Positions 34,128-43,404 of a DNA stretch of 64,000 bases are shown here, one piece after another. The translations under genes were made by a program, and so were the position numbers. The DNA comes from an uncultured Prevotella sp. (GTDB lineage: Bacteria; Bacteroidota; Bacteroidia; Bacteroidales; Bacteroidaceae), in the NCBI GenBank assembly GCA_947164965.1, contig CAMUYR010000002.1:124001-188000 (forward strand), read 5' to 3'. The notes under the pieces are model-generated. The model saw nothing but the letters and a program-made list of their open reading frames with translations. It was not told where the DNA came from and made no database searches. Numbering within the stretch: the stretch's first letter is position 1; every line of letters begins with the position of its first letter.

Positions 34128-35903
34128 TTATTTGCTCAAATCAACTACAGGATGAACAGTCCAACCATTCTTGGTGAAGTAAGCAGAGTTGTCCATATCT
34201 TTATTTGCAGAGTTACCCACGAGGCTAGAGTTCACATTCAGATAGTTCTGATAAACGGGGAAATACTCGTGACCCTTCTGGTATTTGTCGAAAGTACTCT
34301 CAACGCCAGAGGTACCATAGACAATCTTTTCCTTCACATCAGCAGCGAGCTTATAAGCACCATGCTCCTTCAACTGCTGCAGGCGGTTAGCATCGTGGAA
34401 GAAACCCCAACGGATGAGGTCGTAGCAACGACCTGCCTCACAACCGAACTCCTTGGGACGCTCAACATTGGCAATCTGCTCGAAGAGCTTGTCCTTTGAG
34501 CTGAAGTCGGCAAGCGCCAAATCGTTCAGGTTAGCACGACGACGTACCAGATTGATCCAGTCGATAGCCTGCTGGGTAGGACCGTTGACCTCGTTTTCAC
34601 ACTCGGCAGCACGCAGCAGCACGTCAGAATAACGCATCAGTCGGATGTTGATGCCACACTTCAGACCTGTAACCACTGAAGAATACAGACCAGTGCGGAA
34701 GTTGGTGTATTTGGCAACGGGCAGACCTTTGTTTGTTGCACTGACAACTACTGAGCCGTCGTCTGTCATCTTCTCAGTATAGCACATATTGCCTAAACCG
34801 TCCGAATAGGTTTCCCAGTCGGTCTCATAGGTACCGATGGTCCAATACAGACGAGGATCGAGCTTACCATCCTTGGTCTTATCACCTTCCTTGAAGAGCT
34901 GGTACAGCCAGGGAGCAGCTGCCAAGTCCTGCCAGCTACCTGTGCTTGCAGGTGCGAAGTTAGCCTCCAAGGCATGTCCTTGAGAAGCATTCTTACTGAT
35001 GTTTACTGGAGTCCACTCGTCATCTGAGCCCTGAGTGCCATAGTCCAGGAACTGCACCTCATAGAGGCTTTCGGCATTGTTCTCGTAGGCACTGCCCTCG
35101 CGGAAGTTGTCACCATAGTTCTTCATCAGCTCATAGTGGCCATAGTTACCAGCGATGATATCCTTCAGCACGGTGAGAGCCTGACTGTACTTGTGGCGCT
35201 GCATCAGTGCACGGACATAGTAGCCAGCAGCAGCACCACTGGTGGCACGACCTTTGGCCCACTCACCACCTGCATCGCGGGTAGGCAGCAGCGTCATAGC
35301 CTCAGAGAAGTCTTTCTCGACCTGATCGAGCACTCTGTCATACTGTGCATTAGGATCGGTCTCACCCTCCTCGTGATTGGCAGCATAAAGTCCTTCAAGA
35401 GAAGAGTATGAGTTGTAATCCAGAATGAGTGGAGGATTCTGATAGAAATTGGAAAGGTTGTAATAGGCCAGACCACGGATGAAGAGGGCCTGTCCCTTGA
35501 TGCGCTTCATCTTTTCAGAGAGCGCGCTGTCATCTTCGCCACACTTAGTGATTACGAAATTAGTAATGTTGATGACATAGAACCAGTCGCGCCAGATCCA
35601 TGCTACCTCACCATTGTCAATAGATACATTCAGGTTGTCAGCTGACAGGTGGTTCCACGACTGAGCTACGTTCCAGACCTCGTCACCACGACAGCACTCC
35701 AAAGTATAACCTACACGGGCGTAGGTACCCTCCATACGGGTATGATGATAACAGGCAATGACTGCATCCTCCAAGTCTTGGGTAGTATTGCCGAAAGTAC
35801 CTGTAGTCGGGTCGTTGGGGTTGGTCAACTCCAACTTATCGCTACACGAAGTCAGCGTGCCGATGCCCAACATCAGGGCAAGTGAAAATTTATACAGTTT
35901 CAT
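34128..35903 (-). CDS. susD: SusD/RagB outer-membrane lipoprotein
   Basis: 591 residues. Lipobox TLTSC at about residue 20. SusD proteins sit as a lid on SusC and capture oligosaccharides. Seen: the N-terminal helical SusD-like start (NPNDPTTGTFGNTTQDLEDAVIAC), TPR-like helices, MKRIKGQALFIRGLAYYNL (about 132-150) and the C-terminal RagB/SusD region with VERPKEFGCEAGRCYDLIRW. Gap of 41 bases after susC. Confidence 0.92.
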   Translation of the reverse strand: MKLYKFSLALMLGIGTLTSCSDKLELTNPNDPTTGTFGNTTQDLEDAVIACYHHTRMEGTYARVGYTLECCRGDEVWNVAQSWNHLSADNLNVSIDNGEVAWIWRDWFYVINITNFVITKCGEDDSALSEKMKRIKGQALFIRGLAYYNLSNFYQNPPLILDYNSYSSLEGLYAANHEEGETDPNAQYDRVLDQVEKDFSEAMTLLPTRDAGGEWAKGRATSGAAAGYYVRALMQRHKYSQALTVLKDIIAGNYGHYELMKNYGDNFREGSAYENNAESLYEVQFLDYGTQGSDDEWTPVNISKNASQGHALEANFAPASTGSWQDLAAAPWLYQLFKEGDKTKDGKLDPRLYWTIGTYETDWETYSDGLGNMCYTEKMTDDGSVVVSATNKGLPVAKYTNFRTGLYSSVVTGLKCGINIRLMRYSDVLLRAAECENEVNGPTQQAIDWINLVRRRANLNDLALADFSSKDKLFEQIANVERPKEFGCEAGRCYDLIRWGFFHDANRLQQLKEHGAYKLAADVKEKIVYGTSGVESTFDKYQKGHEYFPVYQNYLNVNSSLVGNSANKDMDNSAYFTKNGWTVHPVVDLSK

Positions 35904-35944
35904 AATTAAACTTCAATTTTTGAATTTTTAAATCCTTCAATTCT

Positions 35945-38900
35945 TTAGAACGAGAACAGAACACCTGCCATGAAGCTGCGTGCACTTGGATAAGAGCACC
36001 AGTTGAAACCAGGAGTAAATGTGCCACCAGCATAGTCCACATTATAACCTTTATATTTAGTAAAGGTATGGAGGTTCTGGGCAGAAATGTATGCGCGAAC
36101 ACCAGAGACAACACCCTTGAACCACTTGTCAGGGAAGTTGTAGCCCAATTCGATATTGGCAATCTTCCAATAGGCAGCATTCTGGATCTTGCGATCGCTG
36201 AAGTAGTCGTTCCAAGCCTCACCGTTGGCTACAATATAGGTACGGGGAACACTTGAGATATAGGTCAAACCATCATCGGAATAGCGGTTGGCATCACCGA
36301 TGGCAACATCCTTGTTAGCCCAGCCGTAGCAGGAGTTCAGACTGTTATAGATACCATCGGAAACATGATAGTTCAGAGAACCAAAGGTTGAGATGCTCAG
36401 GTCAAAGTTCTTATACTCCAGATGAGCACTGATACCAAAGTTCACCTTGGGCAGACCACTGCCGAGAACGACGCGGTCGGAACCATTGATAATGCCGTCG
36501 TTGTTCACGTCCTTGTAGAGACAGTCACCAACCTGTGCACCTGTCTGAGTGACATGATTGCCAAGATCGTTGACATGGTCGTCAAGGTCGGACTGTGTAC
36601 GGGCGATACCCTCATAGACATAGCCATAGAACTGACCAACCTCCTGACCGACGAAGGTAGCATAGTCACCAGTGATATACGACTCCTCGCCGAAACCGAG
36701 CTTGGTAACCTTGTTCTTCAGCGTGCTCAAGTTAGCAGCTACCTGCCATTTCAGAGCGTGGTCGCGGTTACGATAGGTTGCAGAGAACTCGAAACCGCTG
36801 TTCTCCATAGAGGCGGCATTCATGGTCACTGTCTCGTTTCTTACACCAGCATTGGCAGGAACGGGAACGGAGTACAACAGGTCTGTCGACTTGTTCTTAT
36901 ACCACTCGGCAGTAAACTCCAAACGGTTATTGAACAAGGCTAGGTCGATACCGACGTTGGTTGTCGACTTCTTCTCCCAAGCCAGCTGATTGTTCACATA
37001 GTCTTCGATAGACGAACCATAGACAACCGTATTGCCAAAGCTATAGCTCATATAGCCCGGACGATACACTGACTGATAAGCATACTCACCGATGTTCTCG
37101 TTACCAAGCTCACCATAGCTGGCGCGAACTTTGAACATATTGACGACGTTACGGTCGATGGGGAAGAACTTTTCCTTATCGAAACGCCAGCCCACAGATA
37201 CTGATGGGAAGGTGCCCCAACGGATATCCTTGGTCAGACGTGAGCTACCGTCACGACGAATGACAAACGAGAGCAGATACTTACCATCGTAGTCATAGTT
37301 CAGACGTCCAATGAATGATGTCAGGGCGTGCTTGTATTCATACGACTCTGACTCACGGGTCTCGGCCTTCTGGGGATGGAGATAATAGGGCTCAGTGAGG
37401 TTGATACCCCAAGCGTTCAGAAGATGGGTATTCTCCTCTTCGTAGGTGATACCGCCTAAGAGATTGATATGGTGCAAACCGAAGTTTCCGTCCCATGTCA
37501 GCGTATTCTCAACCAGGAAGTCTGAATAGGTGCGCTTATTCTCTGTCAGGCGCTCATTCGACTTGTCGAGATATACACGGTTGCTCTGAATCCAGGCAGC
37601 TACCCAAGTCTTATCCTGGGCATTGGTCTTGCTGTATGACAGGTTAAGCTTGTAGTTCAGCTTGTGCTTCTTGCTGTCCAAACCGATCATTTTCAGGAGG
37701 TTCACATCAGCAGAACCTGTAGCAACAACTCGGTCAACAACGGTATTGCGAGTCAGCATGTTGTTAACCAGCAAGGGGTTGGAAGCCGAGATATCACCAT
37801 GGATATCGTTATAATAGACACCATAGCCATAGGCGTCGTATTTATAGTTCTTGGCAGCAGGAACCTTCTCGTCCAGATACCATGTCGACTCGTCGTAAGC
37901 CTTGATGGTAGGCTGCATCAGCAGAGTACCACGCAACACGTTGGTGACATCACCATAGAGACCCTGCACGTATTCATTGGCATTGGAAAGTCCCATACCG
38001 TCCTGATTGGAGTGAGAATAAACGACGCTGGTGTTAAACTGGACGAACTTCGTCTCCATCATGTTGTTTACACGGGCTGTGAAACGCTGATAGTTAGGAC
38101 CAGCACCTTCCAGCGTACCCTTCTGCTGGAAATAGTCCAGACCTATATTATATGTATTATTGGCACCACCACCGCTCAGGTTGATGTTGTGGTTCTGACG
38201 GGTACCGGTCTTGAAGACCTCCTTGAACCAGTCGGTATTGGTGTCGTCCATGAACTGGTACTTGCCTGTGGCAGGATTAAGACTATAGCCACTTGGCAAC
38301 GGGGTATTGGAATTGGCAGCTGCCTGTCCGAGATAGTTGCTGTACTGGTTGGCATCCATCAGGTCATAAGTGCTGCTGGGAATCCAGTCGACACCAAAGT
38401 ATCCCTTGTAATCCACCTTCAGGGGCTGGTCTTTCTTACCGCCCTTCGTGGTGATGATAACCACACCATTAGCAGCACGAGAACCGTAGATGGCACCTGC
38501 AGAAGCATCCTTCAGCACCTGGATGGTCTCGATGTCGTTTGGCGAGAAGTCGCGAATGGTAGTACCCATGGGCACACCGTCGACAACATACAGGGGAGCA
38601 GTGCTACCAAACGAGCCGATACCACGGATACGGACGGAAGGATCGGCACCAGGCTGACCGTCGGAGGTAATCTGTACACCAGCCACCTTACCTTCGAGCA
38701 TCGTTGAGATGTTCGAGTTGGAGACACGCTTCAGCTCCTCAGCATTGACGATAGACACAGAACCTGTCAGGTCGGCCTTCTTCTGGGTACCGTAACCCAC
38801 TACAACGACCTGCTCAAGCATGTGCGAATCAGACTCCAGCTGAATCTGACCAAGGTCTGCACGCCCGCGTACTGCGAACTCGCGATCCTTGAAACCAATG

Positions 38901-39157
38901 TAACTCACCAGCAGCGTGGCATTCTGCGGTACATCCAGAGTGAAATTGCCATCAAAATCGGTCACGGTACCTGTCTGTGCACCCTTCTGTCTCACCGTAG
39001 CGCCGATGAGCGGCTGACCGTCCTGATCAACAACCTGCCCATGAACCTTGATGTTCTGAGCCTGAGCTACTGCGGCCTTGGCGGGAGTCACACTAAGTGA
39101 GCCACCTCCCACGACGCCAAACAATAGCATCAAAGAGAATAAAGCTTGTTTTCTCAT
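35945..39157 (-). CDS. susC: SusC/RagA TonB-dependent outer-membrane transporter
   Basis: 1070 residues. Signal peptide (cleavage after AKAAVAQA), carboxypeptidase-regulatory-like domain (VHGQVVDQDGQPLIGATV, about 38-55), TonB box-like EQVVVVGYGTQKKADLTGS, plug domain (DPSVRIRGIGSFG, ILKD-type ETIQVLKDASAGAIYGSRAA, about 208-230) and a 22-strand barrel ending in FMAGVLFSF with terminal aromatic. It would import arabinan oligosaccharides together with the following SusD. It is first in a six-gene minus-strand run. Confidence 0.95.
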   Translation of the reverse strand: MRKQALFSLMLLFGVVGGGSLSVTPAKAAVAQAQNIKVHGQVVDQDGQPLIGATVRQKGAQTGTVTDFDGNFTLDVPQNATLLVSYIGFKDREFAVRGRADLGQIQLESDSHMLEQVVVVGYGTQKKADLTGSVSIVNAEELKRVSNSNISTMLEGKVAGVQITSDGQPGADPSVRIRGIGSFGSTAPLYVVDGVPMGTTIRDFSPNDIETIQVLKDASAGAIYGSRAANGVVIITTKGGKKDQPLKVDYKGYFGVDWIPSSTYDLMDANQYSNYLGQAAANSNTPLPSGYSLNPATGKYQFMDDTNTDWFKEVFKTGTRQNHNINLSGGGANNTYNIGLDYFQQKGTLEGAGPNYQRFTARVNNMMETKFVQFNTSVVYSHSNQDGMGLSNANEYVQGLYGDVTNVLRGTLLMQPTIKAYDESTWYLDEKVPAAKNYKYDAYGYGVYYNDIHGDISASNPLLVNNMLTRNTVVDRVVATGSADVNLLKMIGLDSKKHKLNYKLNLSYSKTNAQDKTWVAAWIQSNRVYLDKSNERLTENKRTYSDFLVENTLTWDGNFGLHHINLLGGITYEEENTHLLNAWGINLTEPYYLHPQKAETRESESYEYKHALTSFIGRLNYDYDGKYLLSFVIRRDGSSRLTKDIRWGTFPSVSVGWRFDKEKFFPIDRNVVNMFKVRASYGELGNENIGEYAYQSVYRPGYMSYSFGNTVVYGSSIEDYVNNQLAWEKKSTTNVGIDLALFNNRLEFTAEWYKNKSTDLLYSVPVPANAGVRNETVTMNAASMENSGFEFSATYRNRDHALKWQVAANLSTLKNKVTKLGFGEESYITGDYATFVGQEVGQFYGYVYEGIARTQSDLDDHVNDLGNHVTQTGAQVGDCLYKDVNNDGIINGSDRVVLGSGLPKVNFGISAHLEYKNFDLSISTFGSLNYHVSDGIYNSLNSCYGWANKDVAIGDANRYSDDGLTYISSVPRTYIVANGEAWNDYFSDRKIQNAAYWKIANIELGYNFPDKWFKGVVSGVRAYISAQNLHTFTKYKGYNVDYAGGTFTPGFNWCSYPSARSFMAGVLFSF

Positions 39158-39207
39158 TTGTTAATTGTTTTAAGTTTAAGATTTAAATTTCAGTCAAAAT
39201 CTGCCCG

Positions 39208-39265
39208 CAAAATTAAAAGATAATGTGAAATGCATGGTGGACAATTAAATAATTAAGGTGGACAA
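39208..39265 (-). promoter_or_regulatory. susC promoter with AraC-type direct repeats
   Basis: On the minus strand a -7 box TAATTTTG (39208-39215) lies 50 bases before the susC ATG. No TTTG is found at -33. Instead TTGTCCACC occurs twice as an exact direct repeat at 39236-39244 and 39257-39265, 21 bp apart centre to centre (two helical turns), abutting the -33 position. This is the arrangement expected for an AraC-family activator. Confidence 0.6.
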
Positions 39266-39315
39266 AATGAGAAATATCCCATTTCGCCCCATATTATTCA
39301 CGAAAACCCTATCTT

Positions 39316-42300
39316 TTATCCACCAATACTGTCCTCTTCGACATAAGTACTGGGACTCTTTCCGTATTGGTGTGTAAAACAGCGGGTAAAGTACTTCGGA
39401 TCGTTAAAACCTACCTTGTAGGCTATCTCGGTAATGTTGCGATTGGCCAGATTCTCCAGTATCAGTTTCTTGGCAATGCTCAGTCGGTAGTTACGGATAA
39501 ACTGGCCAGTGCTCTGTCCTGCCTCGGCATTCAGACGCTTCGACAGGAGACTCTTGCTCATGCCGATGGCGTCGGCAAACTCCGCAATGCCGAATTCGCT
39601 GTTCATGTAGTTTTGTTCGAGAATCTCTGTGGCACGCTCCATGAACGGCTTCTTATTCTTCTGGGCAGCATCCTGGCGGTCGGCCTCCACGCTACGGTTC
39701 AGACTCTTCTTCACGCGTTCGTTATTCTCTATGATGTTCTGGATGCGCGACTGCAACAGTTCAGGGGCATCGCTGTCGTCCAGCGCCTTGCGAATGGGCA
39801 GCAGCAGCTTCTCGGCCTCCTGTCTGCGCCACGACTCCAGGCGCAGGCGGAACAGCCAGAAGCCGATGGCAGCCAGCAGCAGAGCCATGAGCAGCACAAA
39901 CCACCAGCTCTTCCAGAAGTATGGAGCCACCTCGACGGCGATGCTGATCACATGGTTATCGTTGTTGTCCAGATCCGATGTGTACTGCACCTCAAAGGTG
40001 TAGCTGCCTGGTTTCAGACTGGTGTATCTCACCGAGTGCTCACCGGGCTTCAGGGGTATCCATTCGTCCTCAAAGCCCCGCATGCGGTAGCTGTAGCGGC
40101 CTTGCACCTCACCGGCATAGGTCAGTGTAGAGAAGCTGATGACGAACGACTTGTTCGACTCGTGTAGCCTGACGCTGGTAGCCCTGGAGACGTCGGCATC
40201 TATCAGGTCGCTGTTGGCGGCTGTTATCTCCTGGTTGTCCACCATGAGTCTTGTAAACGTCAGGCGGACGGGGAATTTGGCATCGGTATTCTCGCCACGT
40301 ATCTCCGTCAGTCCCCGCAGGCTGCCCAGATAGATGGCACCGTCGGGGCCCTTTACCGCCGAGTTCCAATAGAACTGCTGGCAGAGCAGTCCTTCGTTCT
40401 CACCATAATTAATAAAGGAGTGTTGCGACGGATCGTAGATGGACAGGCCGTTGTTGGTGGTTATCCAAAGGTGGCCGCGTGCATCTTCCACAACACCTTT
40501 CACCGAATTGTTGGCCAGACCGTCGTCGGTGGTCAGCACCTGGAATGTCTCCTCCCCGTTCTCGCCTTTCACGCGACGATACAGTCCGTAGCCGTTACTG
40601 CCCAGCCACAGCGTGCCGTCCTTGGCTTCGCAGATACACGCTATCTTGTCGACTACCGGCGATTGCGGATAGTCGAGCTTCTGGCGCAGACGGCGACAGC
40701 GGAACAAGCCGTCCTTGCCCCTACCCGACTTGATGTCAATGATGCAGACGCCCGCCAGACAGCCCATCCACAGCTGACCGTCCTTGTCGACCTGGGCACC
40801 TATACAGCCTCTTACCACGCGGTTCTCCTTGAACGGGTCCTCCAGTCTTCCTGTATGGAAGTCGTAGAGGAAGATGCCGTCGTTGGAACCAATCCACAAT
40901 GCATCGTTATATTTGTCGTAGGCCAGCGAACCGATGTAATTGGTCTGTGCCACCATCTCCGCAGGCATGTCGACATGGGTGATGGTCCGCTTGCCGTCCA
41001 TCGTGATGACATTGACGCCACCGCCCCATGTGCCTATCCACAGGTGCCCGTACTTGTCGGGCTCCAGTGCCGACACCGAGTTGTGCGAGAGGGCTGAATT
41101 GGCTGTCGTCCAGTGCTCAAAGTCGTCGCCAGCCGTCTTCCGGTTCAGTCCGCCCTCCACGGTACCGGTCCACAGCGTGCCGTTGGGTTCTACATAGATG
41201 GCATTCACGGGATGTGGCGACAGCGAGCCCGGCCTGCTCGGGTCGTTCACGTAGTTGCGCAGCATGAGCGGCTTGGGCGACAGCTTCACGATGCCGGCCG
41301 TCTCAGTACCTATCCAGAGCTGGCTGCCGTAGTTCAGGAGGCAATGCACGAAGTCGCTGGGCAACGGACACTCCGCCGTCGACGAATTCCAATGCGAGAA
41401 GGTTGCCGTCTGCTGATTCAACACGCAGACACCCCTCAGCGTGCCCACCAGCAGCCGCCCGTCGGACATCAGCGCCAGCGAGGTGGCAAAGTCGTGGGGC
41501 AGCGAGTTTTCGTCGGTGGTATGCCTGTAGCTGGTCAGCTTGCTGCTATACAGGTCGTAGGCGTGCAGTCCCAGGTTGGTGGCTATCCACACCATGCTGC
41601 CCTGCTTCAGCATATCGGTCACATAAAGGCCCCGCAACTGCTGCATGGCGGGGGCTATCTCCTGCCGTTCCAGCCGGTCGCCAGCCTCCGTCAGTCGGCA
41701 CAGGCCGTTGTCTACGTTGATCCATACCGTGCCGTTCTGCTCGATATCCGCAATACAAATGTCGGGCGTATTGCCTATATAGTGGCATCGGCTGACGTGC
41801 TTGATGCTGCCGTCGGGATGGAATGTATAGCGGAAGACGCTGTCGCGCGTCACCTGCCAGATGGCCTTATGGGCGTCGCAGTACACCTTCACCGATTCGC
41901 GCCTCAGCAGCCGCATCATGTCGCCACCCTCCCAGCGGGGCTTGGTATTGCTCATGGTGCGCATGTCCATCACCACCGTGCTCTCGTCGTAAGCTATCCA
42001 CAGGCGCTGGAATCCGTCCTCGGCAAATCCCTTGCACGAATTGCTGATGTCGCCATTGGTAGCCAGGAAGAGGGGCGACATATAGCCGTAGCCGTCGTAG
42101 CGCACGGCACCACCGCCATAGCACGATATCCACATAAATCCCTGGCTGTCGACGAATATCTGGTTCACATTGTTATGAGGCAAGCCTGAAGTCAGGTCAA
42201 GCCGCGACACGATATATTGCTCCAGCAATACATCCTTAGCCTGGCCCAGCGTAGTCAGCGCCAACAGCATGACAACCATGATATGCTTCATCTTACCCAT
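39316..42300 (-). CDS. Transmembrane propeller-AraC regulator without kinase or receiver
   Basis: 994 residues from ATG 42300 (an ATG at 42291 is also possible). Order: signal peptide/anchor (1-22), two Reg_prop seven-bladed propellers (about 28-700; repeated motifs such as GTLWLGSNGYGLYR, GHLWITTNNGLSIY), Y_Y_Y domain (about 720-790, YSYRMRGFEDEWIPL), a transmembrane helix (WWFVLLMALLLAAIGFWLF), about 90 residues of coiled-coil-like linker, then an AraC double HTH (about 885-985, FADAIGMSKSLLSKRL, ITEIAYKVGFNDPKYFTRCF). Hybrid two-component regulators have kinase and receiver domains between membrane and HTH; both are absent and the linker is too short to hold them. Likely senses arabino-oligosaccharides in the periplasm and activates susC. 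Confidence 0.88.
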   Translation of the reverse strand: MGKMKHIMVVMLLALTTLGQAKDVLLEQYIVSRLDLTSGLPHNNVNQIFVDSQGFMWISCYGGGAVRYDGYGYMSPLFLATNGDISNSCKGFAEDGFQRLWIAYDESTVVMDMRTMSNTKPRWEGGDMMRLLRRESVKVYCDAHKAIWQVTRDSVFRYTFHPDGSIKHVSRCHYIGNTPDICIADIEQNGTVWINVDNGLCRLTEAGDRLERQEIAPAMQQLRGLYVTDMLKQGSMVWIATNLGLHAYDLYSSKLTSYRHTTDENSLPHDFATSLALMSDGRLLVGTLRGVCVLNQQTATFSHWNSSTAECPLPSDFVHCLLNYGSQLWIGTETAGIVKLSPKPLMLRNYVNDPSRPGSLSPHPVNAIYVEPNGTLWTGTVEGGLNRKTAGDDFEHWTTANSALSHNSVSALEPDKYGHLWIGTWGGGVNVITMDGKRTITHVDMPAEMVAQTNYIGSLAYDKYNDALWIGSNDGIFLYDFHTGRLEDPFKENRVVRGCIGAQVDKDGQLWMGCLAGVCIIDIKSGRGKDGLFRCRRLRQKLDYPQSPVVDKIACICEAKDGTLWLGSNGYGLYRRVKGENGEETFQVLTTDDGLANNSVKGVVEDARGHLWITTNNGLSIYDPSQHSFINYGENEGLLCQQFYWNSAVKGPDGAIYLGSLRGLTEIRGENTDAKFPVRLTFTRLMVDNQEITAANSDLIDADVSRATSVRLHESNKSFVISFSTLTYAGEVQGRYSYRMRGFEDEWIPLKPGEHSVRYTSLKPGSYTFEVQYTSDLDNNDNHVISIAVEVAPYFWKSWWFVLLMALLLAAIGFWLFRLRLESWRRQEAEKLLLPIRKALDDSDAPELLQSRIQNIIENNERVKKSLNRSVEADRQDAAQKNKKPFMERATEILEQNYMNSEFGIAEFADAIGMSKSLLSKRLNAEAGQSTGQFIRNYRLSIAKKLILENLANRNITEIAYKVGFNDPKYFTRCFTHQYGKSPSTYVEEDSIGG

Positions 42301-42309
42301 AATCGATTG

Positions 42310-42317
42310 CAAAGATA
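42310..42317 (-). promoter_or_regulatory. -7 element of the regulator gene
   Basis: TATCTTTG on the minus strand; predicted start near 42305, about 5 bases before ATG 42300. Confidence 0.55.
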
Positions 42318-42348
42318 CGAATAATAATTCAGAATTGCAAGCATCACG

Positions 42349-42384
42349 CAAAAAAATCAGGTCCACCAAGCGGTGAACCCGATT
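42349..42384 (-). terminator. Terminator after the HU/smalltalk operon
   Basis: On the minus strand, arms 42384-42372 and 42367-42355 form a 13-bp stem with two G-T type mismatches and a 4-base loop, followed by a run of seven T. It separates the accessory operon from the regulator promoter. Confidence 0.75.
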
Positions 42385-42410
42385 TCCTTTTCACTTTTAA
42401 TTGTCAATTG

Positions 42411-42518
42411 TCAAAGCGGTCCGTGCCCCAGACAGCTTGTAGTGCTCATGGCAGTCAGCGCTGCCGTCAGAATACTGATGAATACCTGAATAATCGCCTT
42501 CCACGTTTCCTTCTTCAT
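42411..42518 (-). CDS. Smalltalk protein
   Basis: 35 residues, start MKKETWKAIIQVFISIL followed by TAALTAMSTTSC. This matches the small Bacteroidales proteins called 'smalltalk', which begin MKKETWK, have one hydrophobic segment and usually end after a TTSC motif. The TTSC is compatible with a lipobox. Function is unknown. As in other genomes it sits next to an HU-like DNA-binding protein gene and in the neighbourhood of a cell-wall hydrolase (here the lysozyme at 44684). Confidence 0.8.
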   Translation of the reverse strand: MKKETWKAIIQVFISILTAALTAMSTTSCLGHGPL

Positions 42519-42552
42519 AACCCTTTAACGTTTAATGTTTAACGTTTAATGT

Positions 42553-43158
42553 TTAATCTCCCTCTCCTGGCTCATCACCATTGTTGGTTGAAGGAGGAGT
42601 GGTGCTTCCCCCTCCTTCGGAGGGGTTAGGGGAGGCCCAATTCTCGCTCAGGAAGCTCTCGATGGGGACCAGCGTGCGCAGACGCTCAATCACCTTGTTG
42701 CCCTCCTTCACGGTGTCCACGATCACCACGTTGCGCAGCTCCAGCGAGCAGCGGTCGGCGAAGGCGGGACCGGAGAGGTCGTCGAGCTTGGTGGAATCGG
42801 GAATGAATCGGATGTGGATGGCCTTCACCACGTCGCGGGGCGAGGCGCTCGCCATCTCCGCCTTGGTGATGCCCTTCTTCGACTCGGCGAACGGCATGAA
42901 GATGCCCAGACCGTCGAACTTCACGCCGATGCCCATGGCCAGCAGCTCGGGCAGACAGGTCGAGAACATGCGCAGGATGGCCTGGATGTCCTCCAGCTGA
43001 TACTTCGAGCCGTGAGCTATCATGTGCTCGGCGAAACCGCGCGTCGAGATGGTCTTCTGGCGGTCAACCTCAGGATAATACTTGCCGAAACCGGCGGAAT
43101 TCTGCATCTTGTTCTGCTTCAGATTGATGCCCAGTACGGGCGAATTCACAATACTCAT
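42553..43158 (-). CDS. HU-like DNA-binding protein
   Basis: 201 residues. Related to the larger HU/IHF-fold 'DNA-binding protein, histone-like' family of Bacteroidales. Seen: QKTISTRGFAEHMIAHGS, followed by LPELLAMGIGVKFDGLGIFMPF, which corresponds to the HU motif V.L.GFG.F. The C-terminal tail (about 170-201) is disordered, and SPNPSEGGG within it is encoded by a copy of the palindromic element. The usual HU length is about 90 residues; this subfamily is longer. Preceded by an about 150-base leader. Confidence 0.75.
   Translation of the reverse strand: MSIVNSPVLGINLKQNKMQNSAGFGKYYPEVDRQKTISTRGFAEHMIAHGSKYQLEDIQAILRMFSTCLPELLAMGIGVKFDGLGIFMPFAESKKGITKAEMASASPRDVVKAIHIRFIPDSTKLDDLSGPAFADRCSLELRNVVIVDTVKEGNKVIERLRTLVPIESFLSENWASPNPSEGGGSTTPPSTNNGDEPGEGD
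42606..42634 (-). repeat. In-frame palindromic element, copy 3 (HU-like gene)
   Basis: Same 29-bp unit as at 7529 and 9206, here on the minus strand and read in the same frame as copy 1, giving SPNPSEGGG. It lies in the disordered tail of the protein. Confidence 0.8.
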
Positions 43159-43404
43159 AATCGTAACTTTTTTTCGAAATTGTTAATCTTTAATTTTTCA
43201 CTTTTCACTTTTCACTCACTCGGCTTCTCTCCGTCGAAGACTGGCGTTGTCTCGGCCGCTGACTCGGCATGTCTCTTCCGTAGAGCTTCCGCCTCATGAA
43301 TCGGATGACGCTGCAAAGATACAACATTCCTACGGCGCCGATGGTAGGATTCGGTAGGATGACGTAGGATTCGGTAGGATTATGCAGGAAAAATCTGCAA
43401 CATG
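43159..43404 (-). promoter_or_regulatory. Promoter region with four heptamers at exact 10-bp period
   Basis: Minus-strand -7 box TATCTTTG at 43314-43321; start near 43309. Immediately upstream, ATCCTAC occurs at 43344-43350, 43354-43360, 43364-43370 and 43374-43380, that is four times with a 10-bp period. Nearby TCCTAC at 43328-43333 is in the opposite orientation. The 150-base leader has an open frame of about 34 codons ending EKPSE but no ATG that would start it in that frame. Confidence 0.6.

Noticed and set aside
41113..42189. A 358-residue antisense frame in the propeller regulator
   Set aside because: Composition is that of a shadow frame; repeated blades on the sense strand explain the lack of stops.
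43159..43320. An open stretch of about 34 codons (ending EKPSE) in the leader of the HU-like gene
   Set aside because: It has no usable start codon; the only TTG lies in the promoter -7 box. It may be the end of an older gene.
43321..43400. GTAGGAT repeats as a CRISPR-like array
   Set aside because: Units are 10 bp with 3-bp spacers, far too short for a CRISPR, and no cas gene is present.
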